Shown here: positions 10,603-19,395 of the stretch, one piece after another
Layout: the number at the start of each line of letters is the position of its first letter
How positions within the stretch are numbered: position 1 is the first letter of the stretch
NCBI GenBank assembly: GCA_029227175.1
Contig: JAQXZK010000016.1
Location: 1-47,071, forward strand
Length of the DNA stretch: 47,071 nt
Source of the DNA: Bacteroidales bacterium
GTDB taxonomy: Bacteria > Bacteroidota > Bacteroidia > Bacteroidales > Bacteroidaceae
Direction: 5' to 3'
Notes under the pieces: model-generated
The model's input: only the letters and a program-made list of their open reading frames with translations
Told to the model about the DNA's origin: nothing
Database searches by the model: none
Position numbers and translations under genes: made by a program

Positions 10603-11763
10603 ATGCAAAACCGAAGAGAATTCCTTAAAACTGCCGCTCTTGTCGCTTGTGGGGCAGGCTTGATAGGATGTGCCGGTGAGAAGAAACCGGCATTGTATCA
10701 CATCAATCGCAGTGGTGTAAAACCCAAGATGAAACTGACATTCTTCCCTTATGAACTTCAGCTTCGACATGTGTTTACTGTGGCCACCAGTACTCGCACG
10801 TCTACACCGGATGTCCAGGTTGAGATAGAATACGATGGCATCGTTGGGTATGGCGAGGCCTCTATGCCGCCATATCTGGCAGCAGAGTTGGGAACCGTTG
10901 AATCGGTTATGGCTTTCCTGCAACAGGTATCAGAGAAGATAGGCGATTTTGAGGATCCCTTCCAGTTAGAAGATATTCTTGCATGGGTGGACAACTTGTC
11001 CGAAACAAATGCGGCCGGTAAGACGGCTGTCGATATTGCTTTGCACGATCTTGTCGGTAAATTGCTGGGTGCGCCCTGGTACAAAATTTGGGGCCTCGAT
11101 AAATCCAAATGTCCGTCAACGACATTCACCATTGGTATTGACACTGCCGATGTCGTGCGTGAAAAGACACGCGAGTGTGCAGACAAGTTCAATATTCTGA
11201 AGGTGAAACTGGGGCGCGAGAATGACAAGGAAATGATTGAAACGATTCGTTCTGTTACCAGTCTCCCGATTGCGGTAGATGCTAATCAGGGTTGGACAGA
11301 TAAGTATAAGGCATTGGACATGATAAACTGGTTGAAGGAGCAAGGTGTGGTAATGGTTGAACAGCCGATGCCGAAGACTCAGTTGGATGACATCGCCTGG
11401 GTCACCCAACAGAGTCCGCTTCCTATCTTTGCTGATGAGAGTATCCAACGTCTGAAGGATGTGGTAGGGCTGAAGGGAGCATTTACGGGTATCAATATCA
11501 AGCTGATGAAGTGTACTGGAATGCGCGAGGCGTGGAAAATGCAGAATCTGGCTCATTCTTTGGGCATGCGTGTGATGGTAGGCTGTATGACAGAAACCTC
11601 ATGTGCTACTTCTGCTGCAGCCCAGTTCTCTCCGGTGGTTGATTTTGCCGATCTTGACGGTAATCTCCTGATAGCAAATGACCGCTTCAAAGGTATGGAG
11701 GTCGTAGAGGGAAAGATTACGTTGAACGACCTTCCCGGTATTGGCGTGGAAAAAATCGGCTGA
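10603..11763 (+). CDS. Dipeptide epimerase (L-Ala-D/L-Glu epimerase), Tat-exported lipoprotein
   Basis: Encodes 386 residues of the enolase superfamily. The catalytic frame is complete: Lys200/Lys202 in KVKLG, metal ligands Asp226 (VDANQGW), Glu253 (VEQPM) and Asp278 (ADES), and the second-face Lys300 (INIKLMKC). This is the muconate-lactonising/dipeptide-epimerase pattern. The N-terminus has a twin-arginine signal (RREFLKT) and a lipobox (LIGC, Cys23), so the enzyme is folded in the cytosol and exported as a lipoprotein, unlike cytosolic YcjG/YkfB. It would interconvert L-Ala-D-Glu and L-Ala-L-Glu released by the preceding peptidase. From memory, Bacteroides thetaiotaomicron has a structurally studied homologue in a similar neighbourhood. 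Confidence 0.9.
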   Translation: MQNRREFLKTAALVACGAGLIGCAGEKKPALYHINRSGVKPKMKLTFFPYELQLRHVFTVATSTRTSTPDVQVEIEYDGIVGYGEASMPPYLAAELGTVESVMAFLQQVSEKIGDFEDPFQLEDILAWVDNLSETNAAGKTAVDIALHDLVGKLLGAPWYKIWGLDKSKCPSTTFTIGIDTADVVREKTRECADKFNILKVKLGRENDKEMIETIRSVTSLPIAVDANQGWTDKYKALDMINWLKEQGVVMVEQPMPKTQLDDIAWVTQQSPLPIFADESIQRLKDVVGLKGAFTGINIKLMKCTGMREAWKMQNLAHSLGMRVMVGCMTETSCATSAAAQFSPVVDFADLDGNLLIANDRFKGMEVVEGKITLNDLPGIGVEKIG

Positions 11764-11797
11764 TTGCCTTCTCCTTAAGCTTAACTGTGAATGAGTT

Positions 11798-13132
11798 ATG
11801 AAGAAAGTTATTTGTTTGTGGGCTGTTCTTGGCGTTCTTGGGTCATGCGCGACACAACCCAAGTTGCCAACATATAGTTGGGAAGAAGACCTTCAGGAAC
11901 GTATCAAGGTTGACTTTAACCGAACAGAAGACTCTGTCCGCAATTACATTGCCAAGTATATTCCGGACGTGACAGATGAGCAGATGCGTGCCTGGGAAGA
12001 GAGTGGCGCTTTAGAGTGCATGCTGATAGATGGTGAGAAACGCTACTTCCGTAATGCTGGTCCCAATCTATTTCGTATCGACTCTGCCTGTCGCGCTGTG
12101 AAGGCGAGGATGGAAGGTGAGACCCAGAGTTCGAGCAATGATGCCAATATGATCAATCTGCCAGAGATTATTCGTTCGGTAAAGTCTACCAACCAATCTA
12201 TAGTTGCTCCTAAACACATGCGTGTGACATATACGTTAACGGTCAATGCCAATGCGGTGCCTGCCGGAGAGATTATCCGTTGTTGGTTGCCTTACCCGCG
12301 CAAGGATGTAGCGCGTCAGCAGTCTGTTCGTTTTGTTGGGGCCAGTGAGCCGGTCTATGAGTTCTCGCCTGAGGAGTGCATGCACAGTACCTTATACATG
12401 GAGAAAAAGTCTGTGGCAGACGAGCCAACTGTTTTCTCTGAAACATTTGAGTATGTATCTTGTGGAGAATGGCATGCTATTAATCCGGAGGATGTCCAAC
12501 CTTACGATACAATAAGTGTGCTATATAAACAATACACCTCGTCGCGCGAGAAACATATTGTCTTCACTCCGCGTCTGAGGCGTCTTGCTGCAGAACTTGC
12601 TGGTGATGAAACAAATCCCTACTTGAAGGCCAAGCGTTTCTTTACATGGATAAAGCAACATCATCCTTGGGCTTCTGCGCGTGAGTATTCAACATTGGAG
12701 AATATTCCCGAGTATGTACTGGCAAACCACCATGGAGACTGCGGACAAGTCAGTCTGCTATTTATCACCTTATGCCGCATTGCTGGCATTCCGGCTCATT
12801 TTCAAAGTGGATTCATGATGCACCCGGGAGAGTGGAATCTGCACGATTGGTCTGAAATATACTTGGAAGGAATAGGGTGGGTGCCTGTGGATCAGTCGTT
12901 TGGAATGCCAAGTTTTGCCCGAAACGAGGACGAAAAGTATTTCTTCTTGGGTGGCATTGACTCGTGGCGTTTGATTGTCAATCAGGATTATGGTATGCCT
13001 CTGGTTCCTGCCAAACAATATCCTCGTAGTGAGACAGTCGACTTCCAGCGTGGCGAAGTGGAATGGCGTGGAGGCAATCTTTATTTCCCAGCTTGGGACT
13101 ACCATATGGACATTGAATATCTGGAGAAGTGA
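11798..13132 (+). CDS. Transglutaminase-like lipoprotein
   Basis: Encodes 444 residues with a lipoprotein signal (lipobox VLGSC, Cys17). The N-terminal half is beta-rich and unassigned. The C-terminal part is a transglutaminase/protease-like core with the triad Cys315 (HHGDCGQVS), His349 (LHDWSE) and Asp365 (WVPVDQS). Bacterial members are usually cysteine peptidases or amidases rather than cross-linking enzymes. It starts 34 bases after the epimerase, suggesting work on the same murein peptides, but no substrate motif is visible. The last three residues of the operon product are followed by a gene-free stretch of about 200 bases. Confidence 0.82.
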   Translation: MKKVICLWAVLGVLGSCATQPKLPTYSWEEDLQERIKVDFNRTEDSVRNYIAKYIPDVTDEQMRAWEESGALECMLIDGEKRYFRNAGPNLFRIDSACRAVKARMEGETQSSSNDANMINLPEIIRSVKSTNQSIVAPKHMRVTYTLTVNANAVPAGEIIRCWLPYPRKDVARQQSVRFVGASEPVYEFSPEECMHSTLYMEKKSVADEPTVFSETFEYVSCGEWHAINPEDVQPYDTISVLYKQYTSSREKHIVFTPRLRRLAAELAGDETNPYLKAKRFFTWIKQHHPWASAREYSTLENIPEYVLANHHGDCGQVSLLFITLCRIAGIPAHFQSGFMMHPGEWNLHDWSEIYLEGIGWVPVDQSFGMPSFARNEDEKYFFLGGIDSWRLIVNQDYGMPLVPAKQYPRSETVDFQRGEVEWRGGNLYFPAWDYHMDIEYLEK

Positions 13133-13194
13133 CAGAAATGCCTGTTTTTTAACACTACTAAACTTTATAGAAATGTAAAAATGTCAGTCTTGCT

Positions 13195-13211
13195 CGTTAA
13201 GTGCCGTTAAG
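13195..13211 (+). repeat. CGTTAAG direct repeat upstream of htrA
   Basis: Two exact CGTTAAG copies (13195-13201 and 13205-13211) are spaced 10 bases apart, one helical turn, inside the 209-base gap before the HtrA protease. Such spacing is typical of an operator bound on one face of the helix. No protein is known to me for it, and it could be chance. Confidence 0.35.
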
Positions 13212-13341
13212 CACCAACCCCCTTTGTTAAAAGTGAAGAAAAAATACTGACATGCGAAACAAGTGCTTGATTTTTGTTTTTACTTTAACAACTGAAAAGT
13301 TAAATATACAACTGAAATTAACATTTAAAGTTTAGAATAAG

Positions 13342-14877
13342 ATGAAACAGACTACTAAAATCGTTTTAGGTGTTGCGTCTATCGCACTCCTTAGTTCCGG
13401 TGTAGCAGGCATTACTACTTATAACTTGTTGAGTAAGGATAAAGAACAGCATGAGTCTTTCTATGAGATGTTCCAGCAGAATCCTTCCAATGTCCATCTG
13501 TCGGCGTTTAATGCGGCTGCTTCTCAGCCGGTTGACCTGACGAAGGCTGCCGAGAGCTCGGTGCATGCTGTCGTACATATCAAAGCAACTCAATTGAGCA
13601 AGACGCAAACCGTGCAGCAAATGCCGGACTTTTTCGACTTCTTTTTTGGGGACGGTCGCGGGCAGCAGCGGCAGATTCAGACACAGCCGAGAGTGGGATT
13701 TGGCTCTGGTGTCATCATCTCTAAAGACGGTTATATAGTAACAAACAACCATGTTGTGGAAGGTGCGGACGAATTGACCATCAAACTCAACGACAACCGT
13801 GAACTCTCTGGTCGGATTATTGGTACCGATCCGAGTACAGACTTGGCTTTAATCAAGGTAGAAGGAAATGACCTCCCGACGATGCCTATAGGAAACAGCG
13901 ATGCTTTGAAGGTTGGCGAGTGGGTGCTCGCTGTGGGTAATCCGTTCAACCTTAATTCTACGGTTACTGCAGGTATTGTAAGTGCTAAGGCACGTTCTAT
14001 CGGGACGGAAACTGCAAACGGTCAGGGGGCTAACATACAGTCGTTCATCCAGACCGATGCGGCCATCAATTCGGGAAATAGTGGTGGAGCCTTGGTGAAT
14101 GTCGCAGGGGAACTGGTAGGCATCAACGCTATGCTTTATTCTCCCACGGGTGCTTACTCGGGTTATGGATTTGCAATCCCAACGAGTATCATGACCAAGG
14201 TTGTAGCTGACCTGAAGCAATATGGAACGGTGCAACGTGCGTTGTTAGGCATTCGCGGTGGCTCCTTGGGCACAGAACTTGAGATGGATGAGCGCACGAT
14301 AGAAGCTCAGAAGAAGAAGGCCGAAGAACTTGGTGTCTCTGAGGGCGTACTCGTGGCCGAGGTTGTTGACGGAGGTTCGGCTACCGGTATTTTGAAGGAA
14401 AACGATGTCATTGTAGGTATTGACGGTACGAAAATACGCAAGTTTGAAGACTTGCAGGGGGCATTGGCCAAGCACCGTCCGGGTGACAAGATAAAAGTAA
14501 CAGTGATTCGCAACAAGAAGAATCAAGACTTTACCATCACCCTGAAAAATTCACAGGGCAATACCAAGGTGATGAAGGAAAGTGGTATGGAAATTCTGGG
14601 TGCCGGTTTCAAACCTATCACTGACGAGCAGAAGAGACGACTCAACTTAGGTTATGGTTTGCAAGTCATCGGGGTACAGAAGGGCAAGATGGCTGAGGCT
14701 GGTATTGCCAAAGGATTCATCCTGCTCAAGGCCAATAATGTGCCGCTGAAGACGGTTGAAGATCTTGAAAAAGTACTCAAGGCTGCCACACAGAGCCCGG
14801 ATCAAGTGCTTTATATCAAGGGCGTGACACCGGCTGGCAAGACCATCTTTACAGCTGTCGACTTATCGCAGGAGTAG
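13342..14877 (+). CDS. htrA: HtrA/DegP-like periplasmic serine protease (Do family)
   Basis: Encodes 511 residues. An N-terminal membrane or signal segment (about 6-28) is followed by a trypsin-fold domain with the full triad His137 (TNNHVVEG), Asp167 (STDLALIK) and Ser247 (GNSGGAL), then two PDZ domains (about 300-400 and 415-505). HtrA proteins degrade or refold damaged envelope proteins. A Phe- and Gln-rich LA-loop-like insert (about 85-115) precedes the protease core, as in DegP. No lipobox is seen. It is separated by 209 bases from the operon before it and by 168 bases from rpoD. Confidence 0.95.
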   Translation: MKQTTKIVLGVASIALLSSGVAGITTYNLLSKDKEQHESFYEMFQQNPSNVHLSAFNAAASQPVDLTKAAESSVHAVVHIKATQLSKTQTVQQMPDFFDFFFGDGRGQQRQIQTQPRVGFGSGVIISKDGYIVTNNHVVEGADELTIKLNDNRELSGRIIGTDPSTDLALIKVEGNDLPTMPIGNSDALKVGEWVLAVGNPFNLNSTVTAGIVSAKARSIGTETANGQGANIQSFIQTDAAINSGNSGGALVNVAGELVGINAMLYSPTGAYSGYGFAIPTSIMTKVVADLKQYGTVQRALLGIRGGSLGTELEMDERTIEAQKKKAEELGVSEGVLVAEVVDGGSATGILKENDVIVGIDGTKIRKFEDLQGALAKHRPGDKIKVTVIRNKKNQDFTITLKNSQGNTKVMKESGMEILGAGFKPITDEQKRRLNLGYGLQVIGVQKGKMAEAGIAKGFILLKANNVPLKTVEDLEKVLKAATQSPDQVLYIKGVTPAGKTIFTAVDLSQE

Positions 14878-15016
14878 GTCTTTCTGGTAGATATACCGTT
14901 GGACTATCCACGGCTATCGCTAAAAATAGTCATCTTCAAGAATTTCGCGTAGGCTTCTTGAGTATAATATATTAAAAAACTTGGGCTGTAAGGGTGCGTT
15001 ATTGAAAATAAAATCG

Positions 15017-15024
15017 TACTTTTG
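15017..15024 (+). promoter_or_regulatory. Bacteroides-type -7 box (TACTTTTG) before rpoD
   Basis: TACTTTTG fits TAnnTTTG and lies 22 bases before the rpoD ATG. No TTTG is found at the proper distance upstream. Confidence 0.5.
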
Positions 15025-15045
15025 CAGCCCAAATCGTGTATCAGA

Positions 15046-15906
15046 ATGAGACAGCTTAAAATTACAAAGAGTATTACGAATCGTGAGAGTGCCTCTCTCG
15101 ACAAGTATCTGCAGGAGATAGGACGTGAAGACTTGATTACGGTCGAAGAAGAAGTGGAACTCGCACAGCGCATCCGCAAGGGTGACCGTGTGGCATTGGA
15201 AAAGCTGACACGTGCCAATCTCCGTTTTGTTGTGTCTGTAGCAAAGCAATACCAGAATCAAGGTCTCAGTCTCCCGGACTTGATTAACGAAGGCAACCTC
15301 GGCTTGATTAAGGCTGCTGAGAAATTTGACGAGACTCGTGGTTTTAAGTTTATCAGTTATGCCGTGTGGTGGATTCGCCAGTCCATCCTTCAGGCATTGG
15401 CTGAACAGTCACGTATTGTCCGTCTTCCATTGAATCAGGTCGGTTCTCTGAACAAAATCAGCAAGGCTTTCTCCAAATTTGAACAGGAGAACGAGCGTCG
15501 CCCCTCACCGGAGGAGTTGGCTGAAGAATTGGATATTCCGGTAGATAAGATTTCCGACACCCTCAAGGTGAGTGGCCGTCACATCTCTGTGGATGCTCCG
15601 TTTGTCGAAGGCGAGGACAACAGTCTGCTCGATGTATTGGTGAACGATGACGCCCCGATGGCTGACCGTTCCTTGGTGAACGAATCTCTTTCGCGCGAAA
15701 TAGACCGTGCCTTGTCTACATTGACCGATCGCGAAAAGGATATTATACAGATGTTCTTCGGTATCGGCACACAGGAAATGACCCTTGAGGAAATAGGTGA
15801 CAAGTTCGGCCTCACCCGTGAGCGTGTGCGTCAGATAAAGGAAAAAGCCATCCGCCGTTTGCGTCAGAGCAACCGCAGCAAACTTCTCAAGACATATCTG
15901 GGATAA
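15046..15906 (+). CDS. rpoD: Primary RNA polymerase sigma factor (sigma-70, Bacteroidota type)
   Basis: Encodes 286 residues from the ATG at 15046 ([12 protein letters not shown]), the characteristic start of the Bacteroidota housekeeping sigma factor; the frame extends 8 codons further with no similarity. It lacks the acidic region 1.1 of proteobacterial RpoD and begins at region 1.2 ([10 protein letters not shown]). Region 2 is clear ([20 protein letters not shown], then [11 protein letters not shown]). Region 3 ([10 protein letters not shown]) and region 4 with the helix-turn-helix ([20 protein letters not shown]) are also clear. It should recognise the TTTG/TAnnTTTG promoters found elsewhere in the window. 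A perfect-looking terminator follows. Confidence 0.96.
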   Translation: MRQLKITKSITNRESASLDKYLQEIGREDLITVEEEVELAQRIRKGDRVALEKLTRANLRFVVSVAKQYQNQGLSLPDLINEGNLGLIKAAEKFDETRGFKFISYAVWWIRQSILQALAEQSRIVRLPLNQVGSLNKISKAFSKFEQENERRPSPEELAEELDIPVDKISDTLKVSGRHISVDAPFVEGEDNSLLDVLVNDDAPMADRSLVNESLSREIDRALSTLTDREKDIIQMFFGIGTQEMTLEEIGDKFGLTRERVRQIKEKAIRRLRQSNRSKLLKTYLG

Positions 15907-15934
15907 TTTACTTAAAATATTATATGGGCGAAAG

Positions 15935-15968
15935 GAAAAGGGCATTCTTCGGAATGTCCTTTTCTTTT
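15935..15968 (+). terminator. Rho-independent terminator of rpoD
   Basis: A 13-bp stem (15935-15947 with 15952-15964, one G-U pair) closed by a TTCG tetraloop is followed by TTTT. Confidence 0.9.
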
Positions 15969-16395
15969 AATAGCGTTACTTGTTTGGATGTGACAGTTCG
16001 CGGTTGCCTCTCCATTCTGTTCCGTTTTTCTCAAATCCAGACAAGTCGTACGTATGTCTGTTGCTATCTGGAAATGTTTGACTGGATCGAACCGCCTTTC
16101 TGTCAGCAAGAAAGGTTTAGTGGCCAGTTATTTTTCTTTATTAGGACTCATTTCGGTTTTTTTTGACAGACGAAAACTCAAGTCTCGAATGAAAACTGTA
16201 AGAAAATGCAGGAAAAAAAATATTTTCGGGGGGGGTAATGTTGTCATGTAAAAAATAATGTTTATGTTTGTTGCGGAAAGACATGGGAAACACGCAATGT
16301 ATTACCTTGTAAAACCTCGATTTTTTACCTAAATGTAAAAAATACAAAACCATAACTAATTATTTATTAACCTTTAACCATTAAACAACATTCTT
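15969..16395 (+). other. Long leader between rpoD and the susC-like gene
   Basis: No convincing gene is present in this stretch of more than 400 bases; frames at 15924 and 16054 are low-complexity and lack recognisable features. It carries a run of eight G residues at 16228-16235. An ATTTTTTACCTAA element at 16320-16332 recurs before the DUF5107 gene. A long A/T-rich segment leads into the SusC start. No clear TAnnTTTG box was found, so the promoter is not assigned. Confidence 0.55.
16320..16332 (+). promoter_or_regulatory. ATTTTTTACCTAA element, copy 1 (before susC-like gene)
   Basis: This 13-base word is identical to one at 21303-21315 upstream of the DUF5107-TPR gene, the start of the second transcription unit of the same locus. 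It may be a shared regulatory or leader element. Function is inferred only from the shared position. Confidence 0.35.
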
Positions 16396-19371
16396 ATGCG
16401 TATGAAATGTTATTTAGAGAACTTACGAGTATTGGCACTCGTGATGTTTCTCGGTGTTGTGCAATTTGCTTTTGCACAAAACAGTGTGAGTGTGAATGGT
16501 TTGGTATCAGATCAGACTGGTGAACCCATTATTGGTGCCACAGTTCTTGAAGTTGGTACCTCAAACGGTGCTTCTACCGACATCGACGGTAAGTATCGTT
16601 TGCAAGTAAAACCAGGCGCAACAATCCGCTTTAGCTACGTTGGTTATGTATCACAGGAAGTGAAGATAACACGTGCGGGTGTGTATGACGTAACTTTGAA
16701 AGAAGATTCAGAGTTAATTGACGAAGTCGTTGTCGTTGGTTACGGTACAGTACGTAAGGCTGACTTGGCCGGTTCTGTAGCTGTGTTGGACAACAAGTCA
16801 TTCCGCGACCAGCCTATCAAGGAGGTGAGCGATGCTCTCCAAGGCCGTATGTCTGGTGTGCAGGTTGAGCCTTCAGGTGTTCCTGGTGGTGACGTTAAAA
16901 TCCGTGTACGTGGTGCCAGCTCAGTGAACAAGAGCAACGACCCATTGTACGTGGTTGACGGTATCGTACGCGAGTCAGGTCTTCAGGGCTTGAACGCAAG
17001 CGACATCCAGTCTATCCAGGTATTGAAGGATGCTTCTTCAACAGCTATCTACGGTTCTCGTGGTTCTAACGGTGTTGTACTCGTTACAACAAGAACTGGT
17101 AAGGCTGACCAGACTTTGATTACTTTCGAAGCTCAGTTGAGTGCTTCTTCTCTTGCAAAGAGATTGGACTTGATGGATGCCGGCGAATATGCTGAAGCAT
17201 ACATGGATATCAAGAACAACCCGAACGCATTCTCTGCTCAGGATGTAGCTGCTTACAAGGCAGGTACCAAGGGAGTTGACTGGCAGGACGTAATGTTCCG
17301 TACAGGTATCACTCAGGACTACAAGGTTACCATCTCAAAGGGTACCAAGAATCTGCAGTACTTCATCTCTGGTAACTTCATGAACCAGGAAGGTATCTTC
17401 ATCGAGAACGGTGTGAAGCGTTACAATGGTCGTGGTAACATCACATCTGACGTTACAGACTGGTTGCACGTTACATTGGACGTAAACGCATCTCACATCG
17501 ACCGTCACGGTGGCCAGGCATTCTCTGCAGCTAAGGATAACCCAATCTGGCGGATTGCTTCTTACTCTCCAACGATGGAGTTGATGGACGACAAGGGCAA
17601 CTACCTCTACGACCAGTTCAACTCAATCGGCAAGAGCCCATACGGTATTGCTGTAGAAGAGGGTGCTGACTATTATGTTGACATCGTGAATGCAATGATA
17701 GACTTGAAGTTCAATATCGCTAAGGGTTTGACATTCTCAACCACTAACGGTATGGACTATCGCGACTTCAAGTACTACTACTTCAATACTACCAAGGTTG
17801 AAGACAAGAACTCAATGGGTAACAGCGACAACATGCGTCGTCAGCTTCAGAGCTCTAACAACATCACTTATATGGGCAAGTGGGGCAAGCACTCATTGAC
17901 AGCTACCGGTGTATTCGAAGTAACACAGAGCGAAAGCCGTAACATGAGCATCAGTGGTTCTGACCTCAAGTCTGAGTCAGTAGGTTACTGGAACGTTTCT
18001 CTGGCAGGTTCTCGTTCAGAAAGCAACGGCTATTCTAAGTGGGCATTGATGTCAGGTGTTGGTCGTGCAGTTTATAACTTCGCAGACCGCTACATGGCAA
18101 CTGTTACATTCCGTGCCGATGGTTCTTCTAAGTTCACCAACAAGAAGTGGGGTTACTTCCCATCAGCAGCTGTTGCATGGAGCTTCGGTAACGAGTCTTT
18201 CATGAAGAAGCAGGAAGTGGTTACGAACGGTAAGTTGCGCGCCAGCTTCGGTATCGTAGGTAGCCAGGCTCTTTCACCATACGAAACTCTTGGTATGCTC
18301 AGCAGCGGTAACTACGCATACGGTGGTTCTACCAACTATCCTGGTTACTGGGTAGGTAGCCCTGCTACTCCGGACCTTACATGGGAGAAAACAAAGCAGT
18401 TCGACCTCGGTCTTGACTTTTCTATGTTCAACGGCAAACTCGATGTTAGCTTGGATTACTATAACAAGAAGACAACAGACGCTCTCTTGCAGAAGAAAAT
18501 TCCTAACTACAATGGTGGTGGTACATATTGGGTAAATGCCGGTAAGATTGACAACCATGGTTTTGAATTTACTTTGACTGCTCACCCATTTGCAGGCAAG
18601 AAGTTCTCTTGGGATACTACTCTCACAGGTACATACAACAAGAACGAGGTTGTTGACCTTGCAGGTGATGACTTCTTCGAAGGTGCTAACCCGGCTTCAG
18701 GTTTGCTCGGTAGTGCAGTAACACGTGCTGCTGTAGGCCAGCCTATCGGTGTATTCTTCCTCTATGAATGGGATGGTATCGATCCGACTACCGGTGCCAA
18801 CAAGTATGTTGACCATAGTGGCGACGGTAAGATTGACTCTAACGACCGTATCTATGTAGGCAAGGCAACTCCAGACTTTACTTTGGGTTGGAACAACTCT
18901 CTCTCTTGGAAGAACTGGGATTTGAACGTATTCTTCAATGCTTCTTTCGGTGCTAAGCGCTTGAACCTTGTTCGCTTCGCTGCTGCTGCTCAGGTAGGTG
19001 ACTCTCGTTTCATCACGCTTCGTGACGCTTACTACAACAGTTGGGATAACAACAAGGAAAACCCAATGTATGCAACACAGAAGGGTGCTACACAGAATTA
19101 TCCAAATTCTACACAGTATTTGGAAAATGCTGACTACCTCCGTTTGCAGAATATTGCGTTGTCTTATAACCTTCCCAAGAAGGTAACTCGCTTTGCTGAC
19201 ATCCGTCTGACACTCAGTGCTCAGAACCTGTTCACAATTACCGGTTACAAGGGCTATGACCCAGCCGGTTATGCAATGTCAAGTGGTCATGCCGATGTTA
19301 ATAGCGGTATCGATATGGGTGGTTATCCTTCTCCACGTACCTTCACATTCGGTGCCAAGTTCAACTTCTAA
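16396..19371 (+). CDS. SusC/RagA family TonB-dependent outer-membrane transporter
   Basis: Encodes 991 residues. A signal peptide (cleavage after FAFA27) is followed by a carboxypeptidase-regulatory-like beta-sandwich (about 30-105), a TonB-box-like DEVVVVGYGT (109-118) and the plug (SGVQVEPSGVPGGDVKIRVR). The long beta-barrel ends in an aromatic residue (KFNF), as outer-membrane barrels do. SusC proteins import bulky nutrients, usually oligosaccharides or peptides, with a SusD lid. The matching SusD gene starts 24 bases downstream. Substrate cannot be read from the sequence. No HTCS sensor or sigma/anti-sigma pair lies nearby to suggest the inducer. Confidence 0.96.
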   Translation: MRMKCYLENLRVLALVMFLGVVQFAFAQNSVSVNGLVSDQTGEPIIGATVLEVGTSNGASTDIDGKYRLQVKPGATIRFSYVGYVSQEVKITRAGVYDVTLKEDSELIDEVVVVGYGTVRKADLAGSVAVLDNKSFRDQPIKEVSDALQGRMSGVQVEPSGVPGGDVKIRVRGASSVNKSNDPLYVVDGIVRESGLQGLNASDIQSIQVLKDASSTAIYGSRGSNGVVLVTTRTGKADQTLITFEAQLSASSLAKRLDLMDAGEYAEAYMDIKNNPNAFSAQDVAAYKAGTKGVDWQDVMFRTGITQDYKVTISKGTKNLQYFISGNFMNQEGIFIENGVKRYNGRGNITSDVTDWLHVTLDVNASHIDRHGGQAFSAAKDNPIWRIASYSPTMELMDDKGNYLYDQFNSIGKSPYGIAVEEGADYYVDIVNAMIDLKFNIAKGLTFSTTNGMDYRDFKYYYFNTTKVEDKNSMGNSDNMRRQLQSSNNITYMGKWGKHSLTATGVFEVTQSESRNMSISGSDLKSESVGYWNVSLAGSRSESNGYSKWALMSGVGRAVYNFADRYMATVTFRADGSSKFTNKKWGYFPSAAVAWSFGNESFMKKQEVVTNGKLRASFGIVGSQALSPYETLGMLSSGNYAYGGSTNYPGYWVGSPATPDLTWEKTKQFDLGLDFSMFNGKLDVSLDYYNKKTTDALLQKKIPNYNGGGTYWVNAGKIDNHGFEFTLTAHPFAGKKFSWDTTLTGTYNKNEVVDLAGDDFFEGANPASGLLGSAVTRAAVGQPIGVFFLYEWDGIDPTTGANKYVDHSGDGKIDSNDRIYVGKATPDFTLGWNNSLSWKNWDLNVFFNASFGAKRLNLVRFAAAAQVGDSRFITLRDAYYNSWDNNKENPMYATQKGATQNYPNSTQYLENADYLRLQNIALSYNLPKKVTRFADIRLTLSAQNLFTITGYKGYDPAGYAMSSGHADVNSGIDMGGYPSPRTFTFGAKFNF

Positions 19372-19395
19372 TTTACCTACAAAAACAGATAAACT

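Noticed and set aside
15924..16251. Short frames (65 and 80 codons) between rpoD and the susC-like gene
   Set aside because: The first begins within the rpoD terminator, and both have Phe/Ser-rich low-complexity products with no recognisable family.
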